Positions 8,701 to 15,753 of a stretch of DNA of 64,000 nt are shown here, in pieces. The notes below the pieces were generated by a model, which saw nothing but the letters and a program-made list of their open reading frames with translations, did not search any database and was not told the origin of the DNA. The stretch comes from Curtobacterium sp. MR_MD2014. GTDB taxonomy: Bacteria; Actinomycetota; Actinomycetes; Actinomycetales; Microbacteriaceae. The first letter of the stretch is position 1. Each line of letters begins with the position of its first letter. The translations under genes and the position numbers were made by a program. Where the stretch lies: positions 1,178,001 through 1,242,000 of the forward strand of contig NZ_CP009755.1 in assembly GCF_000772085.1 (NCBI RefSeq), in the 5' to 3' direction.

Positions 8701-10251
8701 GTCCCCCGGAAGCCGTGGCTGGACCAGCTGCCCGATGCCGTCGGCCTGGAGGCACTGCCCGCCTCCGACGGGTCGGCACTCGTGATCGGGACGGTCGACC
8801 TGCCCGAGTCCCAGCGGCAGACCCCGTTCCGTCTCGACCTCGACGCGGCCGGCAACGTGGCCGTGCTCGGCGCGGGCGGGGCCGGGAAGTCCGCGGCGCT
8901 CCGCGCCGTGGCGGTGGCGGCCTCCGCCGCAGCGGACCGGTTCCCGGTCCGGATCACCGGACTGGACTTCGGCGGTGGTGGCCTGCGCATGCTCGAGGCG
9001 CTGCCGACGGTGGGCACCGTGATCAGCGGGCCGGACGACGAACGGATCACGCGCCTCCTGGCCGACCTCGAGTCGACCGTCGCCGACCGCTCCGGGCGGT
9101 TCGCGGCCGCCCGGGCCGCGAACCTCAGCGAGTACCGCGACGTGACCGGCATCGCCGAACCGCGCATCCTCGTCCTGGTCGACGGCATGGGGGCGTTCCG
9201 CAACGAGTACGAGTTCCGCCTCGGCACCCAGCCGGTCTTCGACCAGCTCGTCGCGATCGCGGCGACCGGGCGCGGGCTGGGCGTGCACCTGGTGATGAGT
9301 GCGGACCGCATCGCGGCCTTCCCGTCGAACCTGCAGGCCGCGATCGGCGAGCGCATCGTGCTCCGCCTGGCGACCGAGATGGAGTACCACGCGGCCGACG
9401 TGCCGGCGGACGTGCTCGAGGACGCCGTGCCCGGCAGGGGACTCGTCGACGAGCACGAGGTCCAGGTGGCGGTGCCCGGTGGCAGCGCCGACCTCGTCGC
9501 GCAGGCGGCGGCGGTCGACGAGCTCGCCGCCGACCTGCTGCGCCGTGGTGTCGCGGAGGCCCCGCCGATCCGCCGACTGCCCGAGGACGTCGATCGAGCC
9601 GCGCTGCCGGTCGCCGTGGCCGGGCGACCGACGATCGGCCTCGCGGACGACACCCTCGGCCCGGTGGGCATCCCGACCGACGGCCTCTTCGTGGTCACGG
9701 GACCCTTCGGCTCCGGACGCTCGACCACCATGCGGACCGTCCTGCGGTCCGTGCGCGCGACGTGGCCGGACCGACCCGCGCACCTGGTCGTCGGCAGGCG
9801 GTCCACGCTGCGCGACGCCACCGACTGGGCGTCGGCGGCGCAGGACGCGACGGACGCCGAGGCCATCGCCTCGCAGCTCGCGACCGCGCTCGAGAGCGGT
9901 GCGTCGAGCGGGCCGGACCCGGTGATCGTGATCGAGAACGTCGGTGACTTCGAGGGGCTGCCCGCGGAGAGCCAGGTCGCGCGGCTCATCAAGGCCGCCC
10001 GCCGTGCTGGCGTGTTCGTGCTCGCCGAGGCCGACACGGTCACGGCCCCGAACGCGTGGCAACTCTTCGCCGAGCTGAAGACCGCGCGTGCCGGGATCGC
10101 CCTGCAACCGGAGGAGACCGACGGGCTCACGCTCTTCCGGACGGCGTTCCCGCGGGTGACCCGGACCGACTTCCCCGTCGGGCGCGGCATCATGGTCGAC
10201 TCCGGGCGGATCACCCGCGTGCAGGTCGCTCGGGACCCCGAGTCCTCCTGA
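5788..10251 (+). CDS. type VII secretion FtsK/SpoIIIE ATPase, EssC/EccC-like, with N-terminal FHA domain
   Basis: This is the motor of a type VII (ESX-like) secretion system. It sits in the membrane and drives WXG100-type substrates outward. The 1487-aa length and order match firmicute EssC better than mycobacterial EccC: a ubiquitin/FHA-like first domain (1-80), a clear FHA domain (about 100-190, with GRDAMAQVWLAG, SRRHATV and LNSANGVEVDG), two membrane helices (240-281), and then three FtsK/SpoIIIE ATPase domains. ATPase 1 has an intact Walker A, GGTTGAGKSEF (about 703-713), and Walker B, VIVIDEFAAL. ATPase 2 has GAGGAGKSA (about 1028). ATPase 3 has GPFGSGRSTT (about 1304), where Arg replaces the Walker Lys, so it is probably regulatory. 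No eccB, eccD, eccE or mycosin gene is nearby. The substrate gene follows after a hairpin. Confidence 0.9.
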   Translation: MKLKVTIAGPRADRDVVVTADVTATVGSLADRLSRGRTAADGVPLTLRVWFPDRPQPRLLNPSATVHESSLRSGCRVEVVAATDRRRGDDVEDAPAAVAHVVSGPDAGNEYTLSEGVNLIGRDAMAQVWLAGDDLVSRRHATVTIGDTVEVVDLNSANGVEVDGRLVARAFVDPETTVSVGDTTLRIRPLPAAPSVPGTGTPASAVPEVDFSRSPRVEPAHRGRQFTLPEIPVPGEKPRLPMIAIIAPIILGAVLFLVTKQPYTLIFIALSPVIMIGTWIDQRVQARRRRRDERQRFEESLADSRERLAAARTTEIAARTAESPAPAVVTAAMRDRSALLWTRKPEHTTFLEVRFGAGTQPSRSTVTLPSRNSGSVDDWNRAEALADEYATVGPVPVVETFERAGAIGVAGTGLAADDVARSLVVQLAGLHSPADLVLTAFAGGTTTDQWSWLKWLPHVDSPYSPLRSTGLVHDFAGASTLLAELEGLVATRRAAGSGRGEQVRSRIDESRALDEDHGESVDRLPATPAVVVLVTAEAPADRARLVALAEEGPDLGVHVLWLAPTLQALPVVCRTHIVLDRTSGSATVGFVRSGQSVVLDELDRVDSIEAATVARAIAPIQDSGARVLDETDLPHSVAFVDLYEGDVAGDPSAIVQRWSKNDSLTAAWSPGSGRESGGVRAVVGQGPSEPLALDLRAHGPHALVGGTTGAGKSEFLQTWIMGMATEYAPDRLTFLLVDYKGGAAFAECVGLPHTVGLVTDLNPHLVRRALTSLRAELRYREHLLNDRGAKDLVTLEQRGDPAAPPVLVIVIDEFAALATEIPEFIDGVIDVAQRGRSLGLHLVMATQRPSGVIKDSLRANTNLRIALRVADPVDSEDVLGVADAAFFDPGTPGRAAAKIGPGRVLDFQTAYLGGRSDDVVHEPDVDVQDFPFGPGSTWPSPPRAPRDSTRARDIERLAATIVRAADRQGLEVPRKPWLDQLPDAVGLEALPASDGSALVIGTVDLPESQRQTPFRLDLDAAGNVAVLGAGGAGKSAALRAVAVAASAAADRFPVRITGLDFGGGGLRMLEALPTVGTVISGPDDERITRLLADLESTVADRSGRFAAARAANLSEYRDVTGIAEPRILVLVDGMGAFRNEYEFRLGTQPVFDQLVAIAATGRGLGVHLVMSADRIAAFPSNLQAAIGERIVLRLATEMEYHAADVPADVLEDAVPGRGLVDEHEVQVAVPGGSADLVAQAAAVDELAADLLRRGVAEAPPIRRLPEDVDRAALPVAVAGRPTIGLADDTLGPVGIPTDGLFVVTGPFGSGRSTTMRTVLRSVRATWPDRPAHLVVGRRSTLRDATDWASAAQDATDAEAIASQLATALESGASSGPDPVIVIENVGDFEGLPAESQVARLIKAARRAGVFVLAEADTVTAPNAWQLFAELKTARAGIALQPEETDGLTLFRTAFPRVTRTDFPVGRGIMVDSGRITRVQVARDPESS

Positions 10252-10258
10252 TCGGGGA

Positions 10259-10281
10259 CCCGTTCGTCCCCCTCGAACGGG
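10259..10281 (+). terminator. hairpin between the ATPase gene and the WXG100 gene
   Basis: CCCGTTCG and CGAACGGG pair perfectly around a 7-nt loop, 8 bp after the ATPase stop codon. There is no T-run, so it may be a partial terminator or a 3'-end stabiliser. Its position would let the abundant WXG100 substrate be expressed at a different level from the motor. Confidence 0.5.
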
Positions 10282-10380
10282 GGTGTGGACATCGCATGGG
10301 TGATTTGTTCCGGACCGGTGTTACCGTTGTCGCGGTCGCCGGAGGGGCTGGCGATCCAGACCACCGTGAAGGGGTGCAAC

Positions 10381-10677
10381 GTGGCCAACATCAACGTCTC
10401 CTACCAGGAGCTCAACAGCAACGCCGACCGTCTGCTCGCAGGGCGTGACGAGATCAACGCGACCCTGTCGAAGCTGCAGGCACAGATCGCGTCGCTGACC
10501 CAGGCCGGGTTCCAGACGGACCGTTCCTCCGGTGCCTACAACGAGGCGTACAACCGCTTCACGAGCGGCGCGCAGAACACCATCGGCGGGCTCAACGACC
10601 TCGCGCAGTTCCTCCGCACGACCGCGCAGACGCTGGGCGACGTCGACCAGCAGCTCGCGTCGCGACTCGGGCGCTGA
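10381..10677 (+). CDS. WXG100-family type VII secretion substrate
   Basis: Small secreted helical-hairpin protein of the ESAT-6/CFP-10 class. The frame is open further upstream, but I start at the GTG at 10381 because AAGGGG lies 7 nt before it; this gives 98 aa, the usual size. Two amphipathic helices flank a turn. In place of the classic Trp-x-Gly the turn reads AGFQTDRSSGAY, the F-x-T variant common in actinobacterial members, followed by aromatic residues spaced as in the family (AYNEAYNRF). The C-terminal helix carries DVDQQLA. The neighbouring EssC-like ATPase is the expected exporter. It could act as a structural partner of the system or as a pairing helper for the larger substrates downstream. 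Confidence 0.85.
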   Translation: MANINVSYQELNSNADRLLAGRDEINATLSKLQAQIASLTQAGFQTDRSSGAYNEAYNRFTSGAQNTIGGLNDLAQFLRTTAQTLGDVDQQLASRLGR

Positions 10678-10745
10678 TCGGGACGACCGGACCAGGGACG
10701 GCCGGCGCTGCAGGTGCCGGCCGTCTCCTCCGTTGGGGGTAGAGC

Positions 10746-11309
10746 ATGTACGGGGAGATGGCACAGCTCCGGGCGAAGGCCCGTGCGCTGCGCGACGACG
10801 CCGACGGGCTGCGGTCACGAGCGAGCGCGCTCGTGGCGCAGGCCGACGGGCTGTCGTCGGCGGGGAAGGCCGCCGACGCCGTGCGTCGTCGCGTCCAGGA
10901 GTCGGGCACGGAGCTCGGCAAGAAGGCGCAGCTGCTCGACGAGGCAGCAGACGCACTCGATGCGCACGCCAAGGCAGTCGACGCCGTGAAGGCACAGATC
11001 GCGGAAGCCGAACGCATCGCACGTGACCTCTGGAACCAGGCCGCGCACCTGGCGGCGAACGTCGTGAACGCCGTCAAGGACGTCGCGTCGAACGCAGTCA
11101 ACGGCTTCATGCAGGTGATCGGTGCCGCGGGCTCGGGGGAGCCCGACCACGTCCGTGTCTCCGTCCACGAGCTCGGTGGCCAGCAGGTCTCCGACGGCCA
11201 GGTCGCGAGCGCAAGGTCGTTCATCGCGCAGGTGCCGTCACCGCCGCCGTCCGGGTCGAAGGACTGGATCGACGTGCGCGGCGCCGCCATCCGGAACGGC
11301 GTCGGATGA
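10746..11309 (+). CDS. helical accessory protein of the type VII locus
   Basis: The family is not recognised by name. Residues about 5-105 of this 187-aa protein form a long Ala-rich heptad-like helix region (MAQLRAKARALRDDADGLRS and onwards), similar in look to WXG or LXG N-terminal domains. A second helical part of about residues 105-125 and a short non-helical C-terminus with a PSPPPSG linker follow. There is no signal peptide. Its stop overlaps the start of the next gene (ATGA at 11306), so the two are translationally coupled. The likely role is a helper partner or chaperone for the lipase-like substrate two genes downstream, by analogy with the small helical partners of LXG toxins. It might itself be exported. 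Confidence 0.6.
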   Translation: MYGEMAQLRAKARALRDDADGLRSRASALVAQADGLSSAGKAADAVRRRVQESGTELGKKAQLLDEAADALDAHAKAVDAVKAQIAEAERIARDLWNQAAHLAANVVNAVKDVASNAVNGFMQVIGAAGSGEPDHVRVSVHELGGQQVSDGQVASARSFIAQVPSPPPSGSKDWIDVRGAAIRNGVG

Positions 11310-12160
11310 GCGGGGCACCGGCGACCGACGTCATCGACTGGGACCTGACCGTCGACGAGCTACGCACCGTCCGTGAGCACCTGCCCGGTCTCGTCCTGCC
11401 GTCCTTCGTACCCTCGGGGGCGCAGGACCAGCAGGGCACGGGAGCGCTGGTCGAGCGCGGGGTGCTCACGCGACAGCCCGACGCTGACGCTGAGTCGTGG
11501 TCGGATGACCTCGACGCGCCGTTCCTGCTCACGCTCGCACTGCAGAACGCCGGCTCGATCGTCATCCAGGTGAGCGCCTGGGCCCCCGACACGACGTGGG
11601 CGCACTCGACCGTCATCGGGGGCGACGCTGCTTCGCACCTCACCGTGCAGGGCGCGCGGTCCGGCGACGGCAGCCGTGCGCACCTACGCGGGACGGTGCT
11701 CGACCAGGCGTGGTCGTCACTCGTCGAACTCATCCCGTCGCTCGAGGTCACCGACCCGGCCCGTGGGACGACGACGGTCAGCACGGTTGCCTCGCAAGCG
11801 TTGGTCGACGCCATCCAGCGCGGCGACGCCCGGGTGCTCGATGCCGTCGTCGAAGAACTGCACGTCCCGACCGATGCGGTCGGCCCGTTCCGTGGCCTGG
11901 CCGAGCCCGTGCAGCACGGCTTCCGTGTGAAGGCCTTCACCGCTGACCGTGGCCCGGTCTTCGTCGCGGACTGGTTCGGCACCCGCCGCGGATGGCTGCG
12001 GATGAGCGTCGGACTCGACGCGGAAGCGCGTGGCTCGGAGGTCACGCCCGAACTCCTCACCGATGCCGGCACGGTCACCGTGACGGCGCAGACGGACCAG
12101 GAGATCCGCACGGATCTGCTCGGGCTCGTCGCTGGACTCATCAGGGATCGAGATGTCTGA
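11306..12160 (+). CDS. possible EspG-like type VII chaperone
   Basis: The assignment is tentative. The 284-aa soluble protein has no signal peptide or membrane helix. The N-terminal third (LTVDELRTVREHLPGLVLPS, then GALVERGVL) and the following alternating strand pattern resemble actinobacterial EspG-type secretion-associated proteins, which bind substrate helices in the cytosol. A Trp/Phe-containing strand region (VFVADWFGTRRGWLRM) lies near residue 215. The gene overlaps its upstream neighbour by ATGA and the lipase-like gene downstream by 8 bp, so it is expressed in fixed ratio with both. This is the arrangement expected for a dedicated substrate chaperone. An immunity or adaptor role cannot be excluded. 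Confidence 0.5.
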   Translation: MSGAPATDVIDWDLTVDELRTVREHLPGLVLPSFVPSGAQDQQGTGALVERGVLTRQPDADAESWSDDLDAPFLLTLALQNAGSIVIQVSAWAPDTTWAHSTVIGGDAASHLTVQGARSGDGSRAHLRGTVLDQAWSSLVELIPSLEVTDPARGTTTVSTVASQALVDAIQRGDARVLDAVVEELHVPTDAVGPFRGLAEPVQHGFRVKAFTADRGPVFVADWFGTRRGWLRMSVGLDAEARGSEVTPELLTDAGTVTVTAQTDQEIRTDLLGLVAGLIRDRDV

Positions 12161-13679
12161 CGGGATCAAGGTCGACTACGCGGAGATCGATCGCCTGACC
12201 ACGGGGATCACTGCGCTCAACGCCTTCGCCGGCCCGCTCGTGCCGAAGGTCGGGGCGCTGTCGGTGGACGGGGACCTGCTGGCCTCGGCCATCCTCTCGC
12301 CCGGCACCGCACTCGCCGCCGAGGGTGCAGTGATGAGCGCTTCGGCGCAGCTCAGCGTGACGATCGTCTCCACCGAGGCGCTGGTGATCATCACGGCGTC
12401 GTTCTCGAAGGTGTACGAGGCGGCCGAGGCAGGGCTTGCTCTCACCGTCGCCGGCTTGCAGGTCGCAGCAGCTGCGACCTGGGCGACCACGACGGATGTC
12501 GCTGAGACGGTGGCGCTCGTCACCGGGACCGTCGTCTACGGCACGATCGCCCTCGGAGCGCTCGCCACCGAGGCTGTCAGGAGCGGCGTTGCACTCGACG
12601 TCCTGGGCATCGTCACGGTGTCCTTCAGCGAAGCAGCGCTCACCGCGCTGAGGACCGATGGCGACCTGACCCAGCGCACCGCGGTGTTCACCCTGGCGGC
12701 GGCTCGGTCCTTCAACAGGAACTTCTCCGCAGCTCTGCCGTGGATGAGTCCCGACATCGTCGCGATGGAGCAAGCCTGGTTGGGCGATCTCCGCACGACG
12801 AACACCTACGACGGCCTCCTCAGTACGTTGATCGGGGATGGTCGCCAGTTCGGCTTGTTCGAGGACGGTGTGCCGCGCTTCATCGACGGTGTCCTGTCCG
12901 ACAGCCAAGTCGATGATCGGCGGCAGCGCGCTCTCGTCGATGGCATCCGTGAGACAGGTCAGCAGTTCACCACCGATGGGGCCGGGAACATCATCCCGAC
13001 CGACGTCAGCTCGTTGCTCGCGAGTTCGGGTCAGATTGACCGGATGGGCCAAGAAGACTTCGCGAACGTCCGGGTGTTCAAGACGGTTGACGAGAACGGC
13101 GTCACTCGCTTCACAGTCCAGATCCCGAGCACACAGAGCTGGAATCCCGAGGCCGGCGACACCCCAAATGATCTGACCTCGGACGTGATTGCGATGCGTC
13201 ACGGTGACCAGACCGCTCTTTCGCAGGCCGTCATCGAGGCTCTACGGAAGGCAGGGGTCAAGGACGAACCCGTGATGCTGACAGGCTTCAGCCTCGGCGG
13301 GATCACGGCTGGTGCGGTCGCCGCGGGTGACAGCGGATACAACATCCAGCAGGTGGTGACCGCTGGTTCCCCGATCGGTGCGATGGACATCCCGTCCGAC
13401 GTGCACGTGACAGCCCTTGAGTCCACGGCTGATCCGATCGCGGCCTTGGACGGAACGCCGAATCCCAGAGATTGGACGACGCTTCGTGGGGATCCGCCGC
13501 TGAAGGCCAACGAACACGACGCGCCGACTGTCGCCACCGCACACGATGCGAATCGATACGCGGTCATGGCCAGCGGTGACCCCTCAGTGAATGACGACCC
13601 TGCAATCACGCAGTTTCTCGGAGGGAACGGGAAGACGACAACCGTGACGGATTACCAAGTGCAGAGGAGATCAGAGTGA
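12153..13679 (+). CDS. predicted type VII-secreted lipase-like effector
   Basis: 508-aa protein with two parts. Residues 1 to about 200 are Ala/Val-rich and helical, with hydrophobic stretches and no Sec signal peptide, as expected for a type VII targeting domain. The C-terminal part (about 300-470) has an alpha/beta-hydrolase pattern. The nucleophile elbow GFSLGG places Ser at 380 after two strands, followed by VVTAGSPIG, a likely acid residue Asp427 in ESTADPIA and a likely His464 in TAHDANRY. This spacing fits a lipase or phospholipase. A similar logic is known in Staphylococcus aureus, where the type VII lipase TslA is countered by lipoproteins. Here the stop codon overlaps the GTG of a lipoprotein gene (GTGA at 13676). 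Codon use is less GC-biased than in housekeeping neighbours, suggesting transfer. Confidence 0.7.
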   Translation: MSDGIKVDYAEIDRLTTGITALNAFAGPLVPKVGALSVDGDLLASAILSPGTALAAEGAVMSASAQLSVTIVSTEALVIITASFSKVYEAAEAGLALTVAGLQVAAAATWATTTDVAETVALVTGTVVYGTIALGALATEAVRSGVALDVLGIVTVSFSEAALTALRTDGDLTQRTAVFTLAAARSFNRNFSAALPWMSPDIVAMEQAWLGDLRTTNTYDGLLSTLIGDGRQFGLFEDGVPRFIDGVLSDSQVDDRRQRALVDGIRETGQQFTTDGAGNIIPTDVSSLLASSGQIDRMGQEDFANVRVFKTVDENGVTRFTVQIPSTQSWNPEAGDTPNDLTSDVIAMRHGDQTALSQAVIEALRKAGVKDEPVMLTGFSLGGITAGAVAAGDSGYNIQQVVTAGSPIGAMDIPSDVHVTALESTADPIAALDGTPNPRDWTTLRGDPPLKANEHDAPTVATAHDANRYAVMASGDPSVNDDPAITQFLGGNGKTTTVTDYQVQRRSE

Positions 13680-14191
13680 CAGGCGGAAGGGTGCGTACGG
13701 GCATCGTCGTCACGATGATGGCGGTCGTGGCGCTGTCTGGTTGCAGTGCACTCCGCACGGCTCCATCCAGCGCACCATCGGTTTCGCTGCAGGATCCCAC
13801 GGGTGGGCAGTCGCTCGAAGAGGCGCGGAATCAGCTCTCCTCGATCGAGGGGCTGTCCGACGTCTCCATCGAAGAAGAGAAGACCGTGTCCGGGCTCAAC
13901 GAACACCATGAAGTCTCGATCGCTGCGACGGTCGAGGATGCATCGGCGGCGCCCGCCTTCGTCGACCAACTCGCACAGCTCGGATGGTCCGTCAACGAAG
14001 CAGAACCCGACACGGGAGTGTTCATCCGTCTGAGGACGAGTCCGCAGCTCGCCATCGGAGATGTGGCAAAGGAACGGGGCTGGTCAGAAGCCGCCTACAC
14101 GACTTCGACCGCCGAGTTGAAGCAGCTCGTCCTGCTCTCCCCGAACGAACTCAAGGAACGCTTCGGTCCTTGGCCAGGTGAAGCGCCCTGA
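13676..14191 (+). CDS. lipoprotein, candidate immunity protein (paralogue 1)
   Basis: 171-aa lipoprotein. The signal peptide ends in the lipobox VALSGC with the lipidated Cys at 23. The GTG start overlaps the stop of the lipase-like gene and is preceded by GAGGAGA, so the two proteins are made together. The mature domain contains EEEKTVSGLNEHHEV, EPDTGVFIRLRTSPQLAIG and a C-terminal LKERFGPWPGEAP. These motifs recur in the lipoproteins at 14557 and 15183. A surface lipoprotein coupled to a secreted lipase is the arrangement expected for an immunity factor that protects the producer's outer membrane face. That role is inferred from position, not shown by the sequence. Confidence 0.75.
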   Translation: MTGGRVRTGIVVTMMAVVALSGCSALRTAPSSAPSVSLQDPTGGQSLEEARNQLSSIEGLSDVSIEEEKTVSGLNEHHEVSIAATVEDASAAPAFVDQLAQLGWSVNEAEPDTGVFIRLRTSPQLAIGDVAKERGWSEAAYTTSTAELKQLVLLSPNELKERFGPWPGEAP

Positions 14192-14279
14192 CAGCGCTTC
14201 GCTGGACAGCGCAGCAATCTTGACGAGCGAGCGCAGGAGAGCGAACGCCGGCGTGGGTCGGTGAAGTGCAACAATGCGG

Positions 14280-14344
14280 GACTGTTCGCCCGTGCAGCGC
14301 TCACCTCGTCCGATGCTGGCTCAACGGAGCATCGGTGAACAGTC
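14280..14344 (+). promoter_or_regulatory. two-tier hairpin in the leader of the small lipoprotein gene
   Basis: GACTGTTC (14280-14287) pairs with GAACAGTC (14337-14344), enclosing a second perfect stem CCGATGCT (14310-14317) / AGCATCGG (14328-14335). The structure ends 7 nt before the G-rich ribosome-binding site at 14349-14354. It could terminate transcription from the upstream lipoprotein gene or control translation of the next one. Confidence 0.45.
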
Positions 14345-14366
14345 GAGCGGGAGGGACAGGTACTCG

Positions 14367-14567
14367 ATGCGCGCGCGGTCAAGGAGTACGAGGGCGATGA
14401 TCGTTACTGCAATCGTCGTTGCCGGCGGTTTCTCGATCTCGCTGAGCGGCTGCTCTTCGTCGAGCGGTCTCAGCCCGCTCGCAGAGGGCGGATCTGTCAT
14501 CGACATCGATTCAGGATCGCCGTGTTTCGCGCTGCCGGACGACTTCGATGTGCCTCGTGAGTACTGA
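14367..14567 (+). CDS. small lipoprotein, possibly a truncated copy
   Basis: 66-aa product with a basic N-terminus, a hydrophobic segment and the lipobox ISLSGC (Cys29). The mature part is only about 37 residues, starting with a Ser-rich stretch and ending DVPREY. I start at the ATG at 14367, where a G-rich sequence lies upstream; the frame is open to a further ATG at 14274, but that would place 31 odd residues before the signal peptide. It shares no clear motif with the flanking lipoproteins. It may be a decayed member of the cluster whose domain was lost, or a genuinely short lipoprotein. Its 3' end overlaps the next gene. Confidence 0.55.
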   Translation: MRARSRSTRAMIVTAIVVAGGFSISLSGCSSSSGLSPLAEGGSVIDIDSGSPCFALPDDFDVPREY

Positions 14568-15195
14568 GTTGACGAGAGCGGAGCAATCGGGCGATCTCGC
14601 TGACGAGCACCGTGGTCGACCCGCGACCCGGACGGCCAGCGGACGTTCCTCGAGGAGTACACCGCATGGCGGACGAGGTGTCCGAGCCTGGTCGATCGTT
14701 GCGGTATTGCTGTGTGGTGTGCTCGTCCTGCCGGGCTGTACGCCTGCTTCTGCTGCTCGGGGACAGACTCCTGAAGACGCGAAGGAGTACCTCCGGACGC
14801 TCCCGGGCATCGCCGCTGCTGAGGTCTCGGTCGAACAGAGCACCTCGGGGCTCGACGCGTCGAACTCGAACAGGGCATTGATCATCCTGACCCTGGAACC
14901 AGAATCCACGAACGAGACGATCACCGATTCGGAGATCGATGCGATCGTCCAGACGGGGTGGTCGGTGCACGCGAGCAGAGAACTCGCGAACGGTGTCGGT
15001 ATCGGCGTGCGCGGCGCGCCCGACTTGAGCGTGGGGAAGCTCCTGCAGCGGTCCGGTTGGGTCGAGGAAGGAGCCGCCGTCCCCGGCAGGACGTCGGCGA
15101 TCGTCCCGGCGAGTCTCCTGCGGGAGCGCCTGGGCGAGTGGCCCGCTGCTGCACCGACGGCGATGCAGTGCAGGATGAGCTCGTGTGGAGGCTGA
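14557..15195 (+). CDS. lipoprotein, candidate immunity protein (paralogue 2)
   Basis: This product is related to the lipoproteins at 13676 and 15183. Shared elements are the LPGIAAAEVSVEQSTSGLD stretch, GWSV, VRGAPDLSVGKLLQRSGW and the C-terminal LRERLGEWPAAAP, which mirrors LKERFGPWPGEAP of paralogue 1. The hydrophobic segment ends in the lipobox LVLPGC. The start is doubtful: no ATG, GTG or TTG lies close to the signal peptide, and the nearest in-frame starts (14548, 14557, 14569) place about 43 hydrophilic residues ahead of it. I use GTG 14557, which overlaps the previous stop. A frameshift or a non-standard start is possible. The EEKT and HH motifs of the other two copies are not conserved here. 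Confidence 0.65.
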   Translation: MSTELTRAEQSGDLADEHRGRPATRTASGRSSRSTPHGGRGVRAWSIVAVLLCGVLVLPGCTPASAARGQTPEDAKEYLRTLPGIAAAEVSVEQSTSGLDASNSNRALIILTLEPESTNETITDSEIDAIVQTGWSVHASRELANGVGIGVRGAPDLSVGKLLQRSGWVEEGAAVPGRTSAIVPASLLRERLGEWPAAAPTAMQCRMSSCGG

Positions 15196-15734
15196 TCGCG
15201 GCGGGCGTCCTGCTGTCGCTCATCCCTGCGCTCAGCGGGTGCTCGGCGTCTGGCCCGGACGCTGAAGTGGCTGCATCGCGCGAAGCGGTTGCTGCCGAGA
15301 TCAACGCCCTGCCCAACGTGTCGACTGCAACGGTCGACGAGGAGAAGACCACGGACGGGCTCTCCGCGCACCACCGTATCGCCGTCGACATCTCGGCACC
15401 CGACGCGGGGCGCTCGGAGGAGGACGTCGCCGAGCTGATCGACGCGGTCCTTCCCTTGGCCTGGTCCACGCGCGGGCACGAACCCGACGCAGGCGTCGTC
15501 CTGCGGATCAGAACGGAGCCGCAACTCGAGATCGGACGGATCGCGCAGGACTCCGGCTGGCGGGACGTCGGGTTCCCGTCGACCCCTGCGCTCGTCGAGA
15601 AGATCGGGTACCAGGCGAGCTTCGGACGCCGAACGCTCGACCAGCAGATCGGCACCTGGCCCGTCGACGCAGAAACCACACCGGGCGAGGGCTCGCAGAC
15701 CAGGGGACAACCAGGGCCAGGCACACCGCAGTGA
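15183..15734 (+). CDS. lipoprotein, candidate immunity protein (paralogue 3)
   Basis: 183-aa lipoprotein. The frame is open far upstream, but GTG 15183 with AGGA 8 nt ahead gives a textbook signal peptide, MWRLIAAGVLLSLIPALSGC, with the lipidated Cys at 20. It overlaps the preceding gene by 13 bp. The mature domain is clearly homologous to paralogue 1: VDEEKTTDGLSAHHRIAV matches IEEEKTVSGLNEHHEVSI, and EPDAGVVLRIRTEPQLEIG matches EPDTGVFIRLRTSPQLAIG. The C-terminus has a low-complexity Gly/Gln/Pro tail that the others lack. Tandem, diverging copies beside one effector gene suggest immunity to several toxin variants, an inference from layout. Confidence 0.75.
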   Translation: MWRLIAAGVLLSLIPALSGCSASGPDAEVAASREAVAAEINALPNVSTATVDEEKTTDGLSAHHRIAVDISAPDAGRSEEDVAELIDAVLPLAWSTRGHEPDAGVVLRIRTEPQLEIGRIAQDSGWRDVGFPSTPALVEKIGYQASFGRRTLDQQIGTWPVDAETTPGEGSQTRGQPGPGTPQ

Positions 15735-15753
15735 TCGGGAGCATCGTCGAACC

